Shown piece after piece: positions 1 through 6,846 of a DNA stretch of 19,757 nucleotides. The notes under the pieces were generated by a model that was given only the letters and a program-made list of their open reading frames with translations, made no database searches and had not been told where the DNA came from. The position numbers were made by a program, and so were the translations under genes. Location of the stretch: assembly GCA_018894655.1 (NCBI GenBank), contig JAHIPE010000007.1, forward strand, positions 1 to 19,757. The letters are read 5' to 3'. How positions within the stretch are numbered: the first letter of the stretch is position 1; each line of letters starts with the position of its first letter. Origin of the DNA: Actinomycetota bacterium (GTDB lineage: Bacteria; Actinomycetota; Geothermincolia; Fen-727; Anoxymicrobiaceae).

Positions 1-980
1 ACTATGCGGGCGTTGCTTACCTGCCGCTTTATCTCCTGTACCAGCCGCGCCGCCTCCTCCCCGTCCACCTGCTCTCCCCCTCCCCGGCCAATCGGCCGCC
101 GTTCCCGGGCCCAGCCACTCCCCCGGGAGCAGTGTCGCAGCAACGCCTCCGCCCCCAGCGCGTTGGCCCGCGGGAACAGGGGGTGCTCCAGGTGCGGGCC
201 GCTCACCACCGCCGTGCCTTCCCCGAAAGCCGATACGACCGCCGCCGCCCGCCCGTTCACAAGCTGCAGCGCGTCGTTCCGGGGCCACGGGAACGCGGCC
301 CTGCCGCTGAGTCCCGCGAACCGCGCCAGGACCTCGTCGTTGGAGGCCTCCTCTATGACCGGCCCCCCGAACAGCGGGGCGCGGACGGTGGCGCCGTCGA
401 AGCAGGGGACCCCCCCCACCCCCCCCGGACCCAGTTCCACCTCCCCGTATACCGGGTGGAAAACCCACTCTTCGCCGTATCGCGCCAGGTACTTGTGCTC
501 GAGGCACCGGGGCTCCGGCGGGTCGGGCATCACGTTCAACATCCCACCCCGGACCAGGTTAAAAGGGGTGAAAGGCTCCAGGTCAACCCCGGTTAGCACC
601 AGGTAGGCCCCGGCGCAGGAGCCGAGGTACAGCCCCCCGCCGCCCACGAAGCGTAGTATGGCGCGGGCGCCCTCCCGGCCCAGGCCCTCCGCCATGGCAT
701 AGGTGTCCCCTCCGCCGACCAGCAAGAAATCGAATGCATCCAACCCCCCGGAAGAGATATCGGACTCCACCATGAACGTGACGTCGTAGAGCCCCATACG
801 CTCCATGAGGTCCGCGAACCATATCCAGGAGTGGGACGCGCCCGCCCCCGTATAGATCGCGACCCTCGGGTAGAAGACAGGACCCCCCCCGCATGAACCG
901 GCGGAAAGGAAAGCGCCCCGGTAGCGCTCGAGCACCGGGTCGCGCGCGGCCTTTCCAAGGCGGCCCCTCACGGTTATCAT
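1..980 (-). CDS. BPL_N / class I glutamine amidotransferase-like protein (partial, runs off left edge)
   Basis: The frame from the ATG at 980-978 stays open to the window edge (at least 326 codons), so the C-terminus is missing. Its start overlaps the upstream stop as ATGA, which indicates translational coupling. The fold looks like a class I glutamine amidotransferase of the type at the N-terminus of some biotin-protein ligases (BPL_N). It has a Rossmann-like start VAIYTGAG, then LLVGGGDTYAM, a nucleophile elbow GSCAGAY with Cys122, and SGPHLEHP with His263 and Glu265 forming the usual His-x-Glu pair. The catalytic triad therefore appears complete. No biotin-ligase catalytic domain is visible in the part seen. 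Such proteins are mostly uncharacterised. Last in the mutase/AOR operon, it might act on a product or cofactor of that pathway, but this is inference. Its substrate is unknown. Confidence 0.8.
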   Translation of the reverse strand, partial: MITVRGRLGKAARDPVLERYRGAFLSAGSCGGGPVFYPRVAIYTGAGASHSWIWFADLMERMGLYDVTFMVESDISSGGLDAFDFLLVGGGDTYAMAEGLGREGARAILRFVGGGGLYLGSCAGAYLVLTGVDLEPFTPFNLVRGGMLNVMPDPPEPRCLEHKYLARYGEEWVFHPVYGEVELGPGGVGGVPCFDGATVRAPLFGGPVIEEASNDEVLARFAGLSGRAAFPWPRNDALQLVNGRAAAVVSAFGEGTAVVSGPHLEHPLFPRANALGAEALLRHCSRGSGWARERRPIGRGGGEQVDGEEAARLVQEIKRQVSNARI

Positions 981-2272
981 GCCCGCGCCCGGTCGAACAT
1001 CTCCTTTATACCTCCCGCATCCAGCTTGATACCGGCGGCCGGGACGCAAAGCTCCAGCAGGTCCTCCCGCTCGACCCCGGACGCCGCCAGGAACAGCGGG
1101 CAGACCCCCAGGACGTAGGCGGCCCGGTTTACCTCCAGCCACCTGTCCCCACTACTGGACGGGGGCGTCCACGGGCCGAAGATGCCACCCTCGGCCGGAC
1201 CCTCACCCGGTGGCCAGGCCGCCTCGGCGGGCCCGGTCAGCGCCTCTACCGCGGCGGCGATCTCTCCGGGGGCCTCGAGCGGCTCCGCCGATATCTCGCG
1301 AGACCCCCTGACGACATCAACGCCGGCCCGCGCCATCGCCTCCATCGCCCGGGACGCGCCTTCGGGGCTCCAGCCCCCCTGCCCCAGCCAGAGCGCGGCG
1401 GCGGGGTTGGTGACCATCAGCCCGGGCTCCTGGACACCATCGGACCCCATCACCGCCGGGTCCTCGTTGTACTTGACGAACGTGTTGCAGGCGCAGGGGC
1501 AGGCGAAGCAGGAGCGGTACCTGTGCACCAGCGGCCCCAGCCAGGCGTCCAGGCCCCCTTCCCCAAGGCCCTCGAAGGCCCAGTCAAAGCTCTTTTCCGA
1601 CGGCAGCCCTGGCAGGAGACCCATTGTCCGGTTGTAGAACTCCTCCGGGTCCTCGGCGTCGATCATGCCCAGCCCCCTCAATGCCACAGCCTTGAGATTC
1701 TTCGCTCCCATGAGAGCGCCCAGCGCCGCGTTGTCCCCGCTCCCCCAGTAGTTTATGGAGAAGGATGCGAGGTCGGATTTCGCCTCACCCACGGGACCGA
1801 TGCTGATAACCTGGATCAGCTGCTCCCCCATTTCGTCACGAACGGCGTCGCATGTCTGCCAGGTGTCCTTGCCGGTTATCCGCGAGGCGTCCACCAGGTC
1901 CGCCACGCCATCGTGCAGCCACAGGTACACCGGGCCGGGAGAGTTCCCCTTGATGAGCACCATCGAGAAGCCGGAAAGCTTCATCTCCGCCCCGGCGAAC
2001 AGGTTCAGCGGAGCCACCGCCGGCCCGCCGGTAATCGGGCTCGCCCCGAGGGCGAAACCCAGGCACGAAGCGGGGGCGGTCGTCCCGGTCAGGATGCCGG
2101 AACCAAATATAAGGGGATCGTCTTGCGCGTGCTTGTCGAAGAGCTCGAGTGCCGCGGGAAGGACCGGCCCTGCCTCCCAGGCCTCGTCGATTTCGACCTC
2201 CTCGGTGGTGCCGGCCTCCAGGTCGACAACCAGGATGTCACCGTAGTACATGAAATCCATAACCACTCCCAT
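977..2272 (-). CDS. Short aldehyde:ferredoxin oxidoreductase (AOR) family protein
   Basis: 431 residues from the ATG at 2272, which overlaps the ferredoxin stop as TGATG. A second ATG at 2260 has GGGAG just upstream and is an alternative start. The N-terminal 200 residues follow the AFOR_N pattern: SGILTGTTAP at 58-67, SPITG at 78-82, and GALMGAKNLKAVALRG at 185-200. The cubane ligands are present as CxxCxxxC (Cys255, 258, 262) and LGVC (Cys391). Family members use a tungsten- or molybdenum-pterin and a [4Fe-4S] cluster to oxidise aldehydes, or in BamB to reduce benzoyl-CoA, with ferredoxin as partner. Usual length is about 600 residues. Here the stretch between Cys262 and Cys391 and the C-terminal tail are shortened, and the Arg expected after LTGT..P appears to be Leu71. 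Cytoplasmic; the electron partner is probably the adjacent ferredoxin. Substrate unknown. Confidence 0.85.
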   Translation of the reverse strand: MGVVMDFMYYGDILVVDLEAGTTEEVEIDEAWEAGPVLPAALELFDKHAQDDPLIFGSGILTGTTAPASCLGFALGASPITGGPAVAPLNLFAGAEMKLSGFSMVLIKGNSPGPVYLWLHDGVADLVDASRITGKDTWQTCDAVRDEMGEQLIQVISIGPVGEAKSDLASFSINYWGSGDNAALGALMGAKNLKAVALRGLGMIDAEDPEEFYNRTMGLLPGLPSEKSFDWAFEGLGEGGLDAWLGPLVHRYRSCFACPCACNTFVKYNEDPAVMGSDGVQEPGLMVTNPAAALWLGQGGWSPEGASRAMEAMARAGVDVVRGSREISAEPLEAPGEIAAAVEALTGPAEAAWPPGEGPAEGGIFGPWTPPSSSGDRWLEVNRAAYVLGVCPLFLAASGVEREDLLELCVPAAGIKLDAGGIKEMFDRARA

Positions 2273-2625
2273 CACTCCAGGTACAGCGCTTTCTGAGGGC
2301 AGATTGCGACGCATTGCGGCTCCAGCCCCGCGCTCTCGCACATGTCGCACGCTTCCCTGACGAGTATCGGCTTCGCCGAGGCGCCGCCCGACGCCCCTTC
2401 TTTCTGAAGCTCGCCCAACTTCATCGCGGCCGCGCCCTCCGGCTTGCCGATGAAGAGGTCCTCGGCGGTCTTTACTATGACCCCCATGTACCCCTTCTTC
2501 TCCTCGGCGCGGTATAGCATGACGCTTGACGAGATCATCGAGAAGGCCTCGTCCCGGTGGTAGCCGCATGCAAGTTCACAGAGCGCGCACCCGGTGCACT
2601 CGAGCGGCTTGACTTTAACCCTCAA
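2272..2625 (-). CDS. 2x[4Fe-4S] ferredoxin-like electron carrier, AOR partner
   Basis: 117 residues from a TTG at 2625, chosen because AAGGAGGGG lies 3-5 nt upstream. The frame extends further upstream but without a ribosome site, and the cluster motif starts only nine residues after the TTG. There are two cysteine sets: CTGCALCELACG (Cys10, 13, 16, 20) and CDMC...CVAICP (Cys93, 96, 105, 109). This is the arrangement of HycB/DmsB/BamC-type iron-sulfur subunits carrying two [4Fe-4S] clusters. The roughly 70 residues between them are an insert typical of these electron-transfer subunits. Its stop overlaps the AOR start by one base, so the two are almost certainly made in a fixed ratio and work together. 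Direction of electron flow cannot be read from the sequence. Confidence 0.88.
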   Translation of the reverse strand: MRVKVKPLECTGCALCELACGYHRDEAFSMISSSVMLYRAEEKKGYMGVIVKTAEDLFIGKPEGAAAMKLGELQKEGASGGASAKPILVREACDMCESAGLEPQCVAICPQKALYLE

Positions 2626-2692
2626 GTTCCCCTCCTTGCCAGGTCCTTCGGAACCTCTGTATCTAATCGAAACCCGCGGCCGGGCTGTATTG

Positions 2693-3436
2693 TCAGATGG
2701 AGAAACCACCGTCAACCGTGAACAACTGCCCGGTGATGTAAGAGCCGCCCTCGCACAGGAAGGTGACCAGGTCGGCGACCTCCTCAGAGGTCCCCCATCG
2801 CCTCATGGGTATCATCTGCAGCACCTTGGCGAGTACCTCGTCCTCCTTCTCCAGCACCATGTCGGTCTCGACGAACCCCGGGACCACCGCGTTCACCGTG
2901 ATGTCGAAGCACGCCAGTTCCCTGGCCAACGACTTGGTGAAGCCGAAAAGCGCGGACTTGGTTGTCGCGTACATCGAATCACCCTTGTAGCCTCTGACCC
3001 CGATCACCGACGAGATGTTTATCACCCGCCCCCATCCGCTCTTCTTCATCCGCCGCACCGCCGGACCGGTCACGAAGAAGACGCCCTTGATGTTAGTGGC
3101 GAAGAGCCGGTCGAGGTCCCCGGGGTCAACGTCCTCCACCCGGCCGGAGTAGTAGATGCCGGCGTTGTTGACCAGTATGTCGATGCCGCCCAGTGACCCG
3201 GCGACCTCCCTGATCAGCGCCTCGCACTCCTCAGGGTCTCCCACGTCCGCCCCTACCGATATCGCCCGCCTTCCCATCGATTCTATCTCGCCGACGACCT
3301 CGCGGGCCTTGTCCTCCCGGGTGCGGTAGTTCACCGCGACGTCCGCTCCGCGGCGGGCCAGGGAAAGCGCCATCTCCCTTCCCAGCCCGCGGGATGACCC
3401 CGTTACCAGCGCTACCTTTCCTTCAATCGACTCCAT
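2693..3436 (-). CDS. Short-chain dehydrogenase/reductase, FabG-like
   Basis: 247 residues, the normal length for a classical SDR. Visible motifs are TGSSRGLG at 12-19 (NAD(P)-binding TGxxxGxG), NNAG, the catalytic Ser in NISSVIG, YATTK (the YxxxK pair), and a C-terminal TGQLFTVDGG typical of FabG-like 3-oxoacyl reductases. It probably interconverts a ketone or 3-oxoacyl thioester with the alcohol. ATG at 3436 has GGGAGGGG about 11 nt upstream. It sits 65 bp after the mutase gene and 67 bp before the ferredoxin, in the same direction. In this context it more likely acts on a CoA-linked intermediate of the mutase pathway than in fatty-acid synthesis, but that is inference. Arg residues after the first Rossmann strand (NYRTRED) hint at NADPH preference. 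Confidence 0.9.
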   Translation of the reverse strand: MESIEGKVALVTGSSRGLGREMALSLARRGADVAVNYRTREDKAREVVGEIESMGRRAISVGADVGDPEECEALIREVAGSLGGIDILVNNAGIYYSGRVEDVDPGDLDRLFATNIKGVFFVTGPAVRRMKKSGWGRVINISSVIGVRGYKGDSMYATTKSALFGFTKSLARELACFDITVNAVVPGFVETDMVLEKEDEVLAKVLQMIPMRRWGTSEEVADLVTFLCEGGSYITGQLFTVDGGFSI

Positions 3437-3501
3437 GCCCGGTATTCCCCTCCCGATTCATATTGGAAGAACGCGACTTTCTAGAACCCATTTTTTTGCG
3501 T

Positions 3502-5184
3502 CTAGACGGATTCGACGAGGATCGATGATTCCTCGAACTTGCCGTAGCGGTCGCGGTAGACGTCCCATACCTCCTCCAGGGTGGCGTAGGCCCTTACCGC
3601 GTCCATGGTCAGCTCGAAGAGGTTTTCATCGTTCTCGGCCGCCTCACGAAGCCTCTCCAGCGCCTCGCGCATCTTCCCCTCGTCTCGCCTCTCCTTGAGC
3701 CTGGCTATCCTCTCCTTCTGAGCGTCCTCCATCTCCTGGGTTATCTTCAACAGGTCTATCGGGGGCTCATCCTCCTCCACGTACTTGTTGACCCCGACTA
3801 TCACCTGGCTTCCGTCCTCGACACCCGTCTGGTACCGCCAGGCGGCATGAGCGACCTCCCTCTGGACGAACCCGTTCTCCACCGCCTCCAGCATCCCGCC
3901 CATCTCGTCGATCTTGTTGATGTACTCCCAGGCCTCCTCCTCCAGCTCGGAGGTGAGCTTCTCCACGAAGTACGAACCACCCATCGGGTCGATGGTGTTC
4001 GCTACGCCGCTCTCCTCGGCTATTATCTGCTGTGTCCTGACCGCGAGCTTTAGCGACTCCTCGGTTGGCAGCGCCATCGCCTCGTCGTAGGAGTCGGTAT
4101 GCAGGCTCTGGGTCCCCCCCAGTACGGCGGCCAGCCCCTGGATTGTGGCCCGCACCACGTTGTTGAGCGGCTGCTGCGCGGTCAGCGAGCAACCGGCCGT
4201 CTGGGTGTGGAACCGAATCATCATCGAGCGCGGGTCGCGGGCACCGAAGCGCTCCTTCATTATGTGCGCCCACATCCTGCGTGCCGCCCTGTACTTGGCT
4301 ATCTCCTCGAAGAAGTCGTTATGGGCGTTCCACATGAACGATAGGCGCGGGCCGAACCTGTCCACATCGAGTCCCCGGCCGATGAACGACTTCACGAACT
4401 CGATCCCGTCGCTAAGGTTGAACGCCAGTTCCTGCGCCGCGGTGCAGCCTTTCTCCCTTATCTGGTAGCCCACGATGCTTATCGGGTACCAGCGGGGGAC
4501 GTTGTTGGTGAAGTACTCCACCACGTCAGTGCACAGCTTCAGCTCCGCCCTCCTGGGGAGCACCCTGACGTTCGCCGCCACGTCACGGCAGAAGCTGTCG
4601 TTCTGAAACGTTCCCTGGAGCCGCTTGAGGTCGGCGCCCTGGTCTATCGCCATCGCCAGGTACATACTCGGTATCGGCGGGTAGGCGATTACCAGCGACG
4701 TGCTCACGTCGGCAAGGGGGATGCCGGCGAAGAGCCTCTCAATGTCCTCCAGCGAATCGACCGGCACCCCGTCGCGGCCCACCTCCCCGTGGGCCAGGGC
4801 ATGGTCCGAGTTCAAGCCGTGTATGGTCGGCAGGTCAAATGCCACGTTGAGGCCCGGTGCCCCGTGCTCTATCAGGTACTTGAGCCTCCGGTTGGACTCG
4901 TCGGGGTCCCCGAAACCCATGAACTGCCTTATCGTCCATGGCCGGCCCCTGTACATGGTGGAGTGTATGCCGCGGGTAAACGGGTACTCACCGGGGAACC
5001 CGAGGTCCCTGACGTAGTCGGCGTCGGGCAGGTCCCATGGCCCGTAGAGCCTCCCTATCTCGTGACCCGACACCGTCTCGAACCGTTCCTTGCGCTCGCC
5101 TCTTGCCAAGAGGGCGGGTGTTAGGACCTCCCTTTCCCACCTCTCCTTCTCGCGCTCTATCTTGTCTATCTCCTCGTGGTTCAC
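3502..5184 (-). CDS. B12-dependent acyl-CoA mutase, large (substrate) subunit, divergent active site
   Basis: 560 residues from a GTG at 5184. The protein is the TIM-barrel half of a coenzyme-B12 acyl-CoA mutase and lacks a B12 domain, which is supplied by the gene at 6267-6668. Family motifs include YPFTRGI (67-73), TMYRGRPWTIRQ (76-87), VAFDLPT, RLSFMWNAHNDFFEEIAK, RFHTQTAG, LTAQQPLNN, GGTQSLHTDSYDEA and VGVNKY. Aligned by eye to Propionibacterium methylmalonyl-CoA mutase, the Tyr89 position is Phe88 as in isobutyryl-CoA mutases. The carboxylate-binding Arg207 position is Ala204, and the catalytic His244 in GYH is Gln241. It is therefore unlikely to be a methylmalonyl-CoA mutase. The substrate is probably an uncharged or bulky acyl-CoA, not identifiable here. 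A charged helical tail at about 470-525 links to the C-terminus. Confidence 0.93.
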   Translation of the reverse strand: MNHEEIDKIEREKERWEREVLTPALLARGERKERFETVSGHEIGRLYGPWDLPDADYVRDLGFPGEYPFTRGIHSTMYRGRPWTIRQFMGFGDPDESNRRLKYLIEHGAPGLNVAFDLPTIHGLNSDHALAHGEVGRDGVPVDSLEDIERLFAGIPLADVSTSLVIAYPPIPSMYLAMAIDQGADLKRLQGTFQNDSFCRDVAANVRVLPRRAELKLCTDVVEYFTNNVPRWYPISIVGYQIREKGCTAAQELAFNLSDGIEFVKSFIGRGLDVDRFGPRLSFMWNAHNDFFEEIAKYRAARRMWAHIMKERFGARDPRSMMIRFHTQTAGCSLTAQQPLNNVVRATIQGLAAVLGGTQSLHTDSYDEAMALPTEESLKLAVRTQQIIAEESGVANTIDPMGGSYFVEKLTSELEEEAWEYINKIDEMGGMLEAVENGFVQREVAHAAWRYQTGVEDGSQVIVGVNKYVEEDEPPIDLLKITQEMEDAQKERIARLKERRDEGKMREALERLREAAENDENLFELTMDAVRAYATLEEVWDVYRDRYGKFEESSILVESV

Positions 5185-5298
5185 CTGTTATCACGCCCTT
5201 GTGAGTCTGTTGCCTCGAGCGCGGGTTCCCGTACCCGACGCCCGCGTCTGCTTCCCCTTGAACGCGCGCCCCCATCTTCCCCCACACTGAAGGCGGGG

Positions 5299-6270
5299 TT
5301 ACCGTCCGGCGCGCTTCAACAGGTACTCGACCACCTCGTCCGCGGCGCTGTGGGGGTCTATCTCCCTGTCCGCCATCCGCCGCACCAACTCCGCCCCCAC
5401 CCCTTCCTCCTCCAGGGCGTTTTCGGCGGCGCGAGAAACCTTGAGGTTGAGGATCTCCAGTAGTTCAGCCCTCATCCGCTGGACCGTCTTCTCCTCCAGC
5501 AGCCCACTCTCCACCAGGAAACCGCGATGGGCCGATATCGCGGCGGCGAGCTCGTCGATCCCCTCCCCGGCCAGGGCCATCGTTGTGATCACCGGCGGCT
5601 TCCAGGCCTCCTCGGAGGTCCCCGGCTTGGTCTCCAGCATCATCTCCAGGTCGGCCACCGCCCTGGGAGCGCCGTCCCGGTCTGACTTGTTGACAACGAA
5701 GATATCGCCTATCTCCAGGATTCCCGCCTTTATCGCCTGTATCTCGTCGCCGCCCCCCGGCATGGTCACCACGATACAGGTGTGGGTGTACTTGACCACC
5801 TCTATCTCCACCTGTCCGGCGCCCACGGTCTCGACGATTATGACGTCCTTGCCGAAGGCGTCCAGGATGTTGATGACGTCGTTGGTGGCTACCGAGAGCC
5901 CACCCAGCGCGCCGCGGCTTCCCATGCTCCTGATGAACACCTCGGGATCGCCGGACAACTCCTGCATCCTCACCCGGTCCCCCAACAGGGCCCCGCCGGT
6001 GAACGGGCTGGACGGGTCCACGCATATTATCCCCACCGATCGGTCCTCATCCCGGTAATGCCGGGCCAGGCGACACGTCAAGGTGCTCTTCCCTGAGCCG
6101 GGTGAGCCGGTCATGCCCACGATATGCCCACCCCCGGAGTGGCGGTGGAGCATCTTGAGGGCCTGGCGAGCCGAGGGGTCGGCGTTTTCTACCAGGGTAA
6201 TAAGCCGCGCGGCGGCGCGCCGGTCGCCCTTTAACAGTTTCTGGTAGAGGTCGTTCGGGGAATCCTTCAC
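5299..6270 (-). CDS. meaB: MeaB/ArgK-type GTPase, mutase chaperone
   Basis: 323 residues, standard for MeaB/ArgK G3E GTPases. Visible motifs: Walker A GSPGSGKS (55-62), DPSSPF (85-90), GDR (97-99), ETVGAGQ (147-153), VVNKSD (192-197, base recognition) and a helical C-terminal dimerisation arm. These proteins guard B12 acyl-CoA mutases: they gate adenosylcobalamin loading and help eject damaged cofactor, using GTP. The start is GTG at 6270, overlapping the stop of the B12-binding subunit by four bases (GTGA), with GGAGG just upstream. Two common family residues differ: Ala in NKAD is Ser here, and TVPGLGD reads TMPGGGD. A 114 bp gap with no clear gene separates it from the mutase large subunit. 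Confidence 0.93.
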   Translation of the reverse strand: MKDSPNDLYQKLLKGDRRAAARLITLVENADPSARQALKMLHRHSGGGHIVGMTGSPGSGKSTLTCRLARHYRDEDRSVGIICVDPSSPFTGGALLGDRVRMQELSGDPEVFIRSMGSRGALGGLSVATNDVINILDAFGKDVIIVETVGAGQVEIEVVKYTHTCIVVTMPGGGDEIQAIKAGILEIGDIFVVNKSDRDGAPRAVADLEMMLETKPGTSEEAWKPPVITTMALAGEGIDELAAAISAHRGFLVESGLLEEKTVQRMRAELLEILNLKVSRAAENALEEEGVGAELVRRMADREIDPHSAADEVVEYLLKRAGR

Positions 6271-6668
6271 CGGCGTTCCTCCCGTTCCCGTATGAACGCG
6301 ACTATCTCCCGGGTGTCGGTTCCCGGGCCGAAGACCCGAGCCACCCCGTGCTCGGCCACCAGGACCTCGGCGTCGTCGTTAGGGATGACCCCCCCGGCAA
6401 TCACGGTTACGTCCCCCGCGTCGCTTTCCCGAAGCAGTTCCATGATTCGCGGGATGAGCGCCATGTGAGCCCCGGACAGTATGGATAAGCCCAGAATGCC
6501 CACGTCCTCCTGGAGCGCGGCCTCCACCAGGTTCTCGGGGGTCTGCTTCAGCCCCGAGTAGATTACCTCCATCCCGGCGTCCCTGAGGGCCTGCCCCACG
6601 ATCAACACTCCCCTGTCGTGACCGTCGAGCCCGGGCTTGGCCAAAAAAACCCTTATCTTCTTATCCAT
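6267..6668 (-). CDS. B12-binding small subunit of acyl-CoA mutase
   Basis: 133 residues from the ATG at 6668. An ATG 12 nt further upstream (6680) is possible, but AGAGGTG is placed correctly for 6668. The product is a free-standing cobalamin-binding Rossmann domain: KIRVFLAKPGLDGHDRG holds the DxHxxG motif with His17 as the expected lower axial ligand, followed by LSILSGAHM (61-69) and AGGVIPNDDA (91-100). These match the C-terminal domain of methylmalonyl-CoA mutase and the small subunit of split mutases such as isobutyryl-CoA and hydroxyisobutyryl-CoA mutase. It is the first gene of the operon, directly after the promoter at 6721-6750, and partners the large subunit at 3502-5184. The B12 motif is intact, so the unusual substrate subunit is probably not a decayed enzyme. 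Confidence 0.95.
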   Translation of the reverse strand: MDKKIRVFLAKPGLDGHDRGVLIVGQALRDAGMEVIYSGLKQTPENLVEAALQEDVGILGLSILSGAHMALIPRIMELLRESDAGDVTVIAGGVIPNDDAEVLVAEHGVARVFGPGTDTREIVAFIREREERR

Positions 6669-6720
6669 CGCACCTCTCATCCCAACCCTGGTTGACCGGT
6701 CCGTCCAGAGTAACAAGCAA

Positions 6721-6750
6721 ATTATACGGATAGACGCCTGGACTGTTCAA
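6721..6750 (-). promoter_or_regulatory. Sigma70-type promoter of the mutase/AOR operon
   Basis: On the minus strand, TTGAAC (6750-6745), an 18-nt spacer and a perfect TATAAT (6726-6721) precede the B12-subunit gene by about 50 nt. No cobalamin riboswitch is visible in the short leader. Confidence 0.7.
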
Positions 6751-6762
6751 CCGCAGACACCC

Positions 6763-6782
6763 TGTTGTGTTAGAATACAACA
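6763..6782. promoter_or_regulatory. Inverted repeat TGTTGT-N8-ACAACA, possible operator
   Basis: Six-base arms with an 8-nt centre. It covers the extended -10 of the rightward promoter (6768-6776) and lies just upstream of the -35 of the leftward one. A bound repressor could control either or both divergent units. The regulator is not encoded in the window. Confidence 0.4.
6768..6776 (+). promoter_or_regulatory. Extended -10 promoter for the Met-repeat membrane protein gene
   Basis: TGT-TAGAAT gives the TGn extension and a 5/6 match to TATAAT. No good -35 is seen, as is usual for extended -10 promoters. The predicted leader is about 64 nt to the ATG at 6847. Confidence 0.4.
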
Positions 6783-6846
6783 ATATTTCGCTTAGAACCT
6801 CGTGCTTTTCCGGAAGGCGAGGGATTTACGAGAGGGACCCTGAAGT

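Noticed and set aside
583..958. Leftward ORFs of 103 and 121 codons near the left edge
   Set aside because: They lie in other frames of the BPL_N-like gene, which alone shows coherent catalytic motifs.
893..2296. Long rightward open frame of 467 codons
   Set aside because: It is antisense to the AOR gene. Its translation is rich in Arg, Pro and Gly with no domain, and it lacks a ribosome site, as expected of a shadow in GC-rich DNA.
3480..3505. T7 run between the SDR and mutase genes as a terminator
   Set aside because: The run is A on the transcribed (leftward) strand and no stable GC stem precedes it.
4988..5287. Leftward ORF spanning the gap between MeaB and the mutase
   Set aside because: It mostly overlaps the mutase N-terminus in another frame and has low-complexity Arg/Gly content. 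The 114-bp gap itself shows no ribosome site plus conserved start.
6669..6720. Possible cobalamin riboswitch in the mutase operon leader
   Set aside because: The leader is only about 50 nt and contains no B12-box-like sequence, so it is far too short for one.
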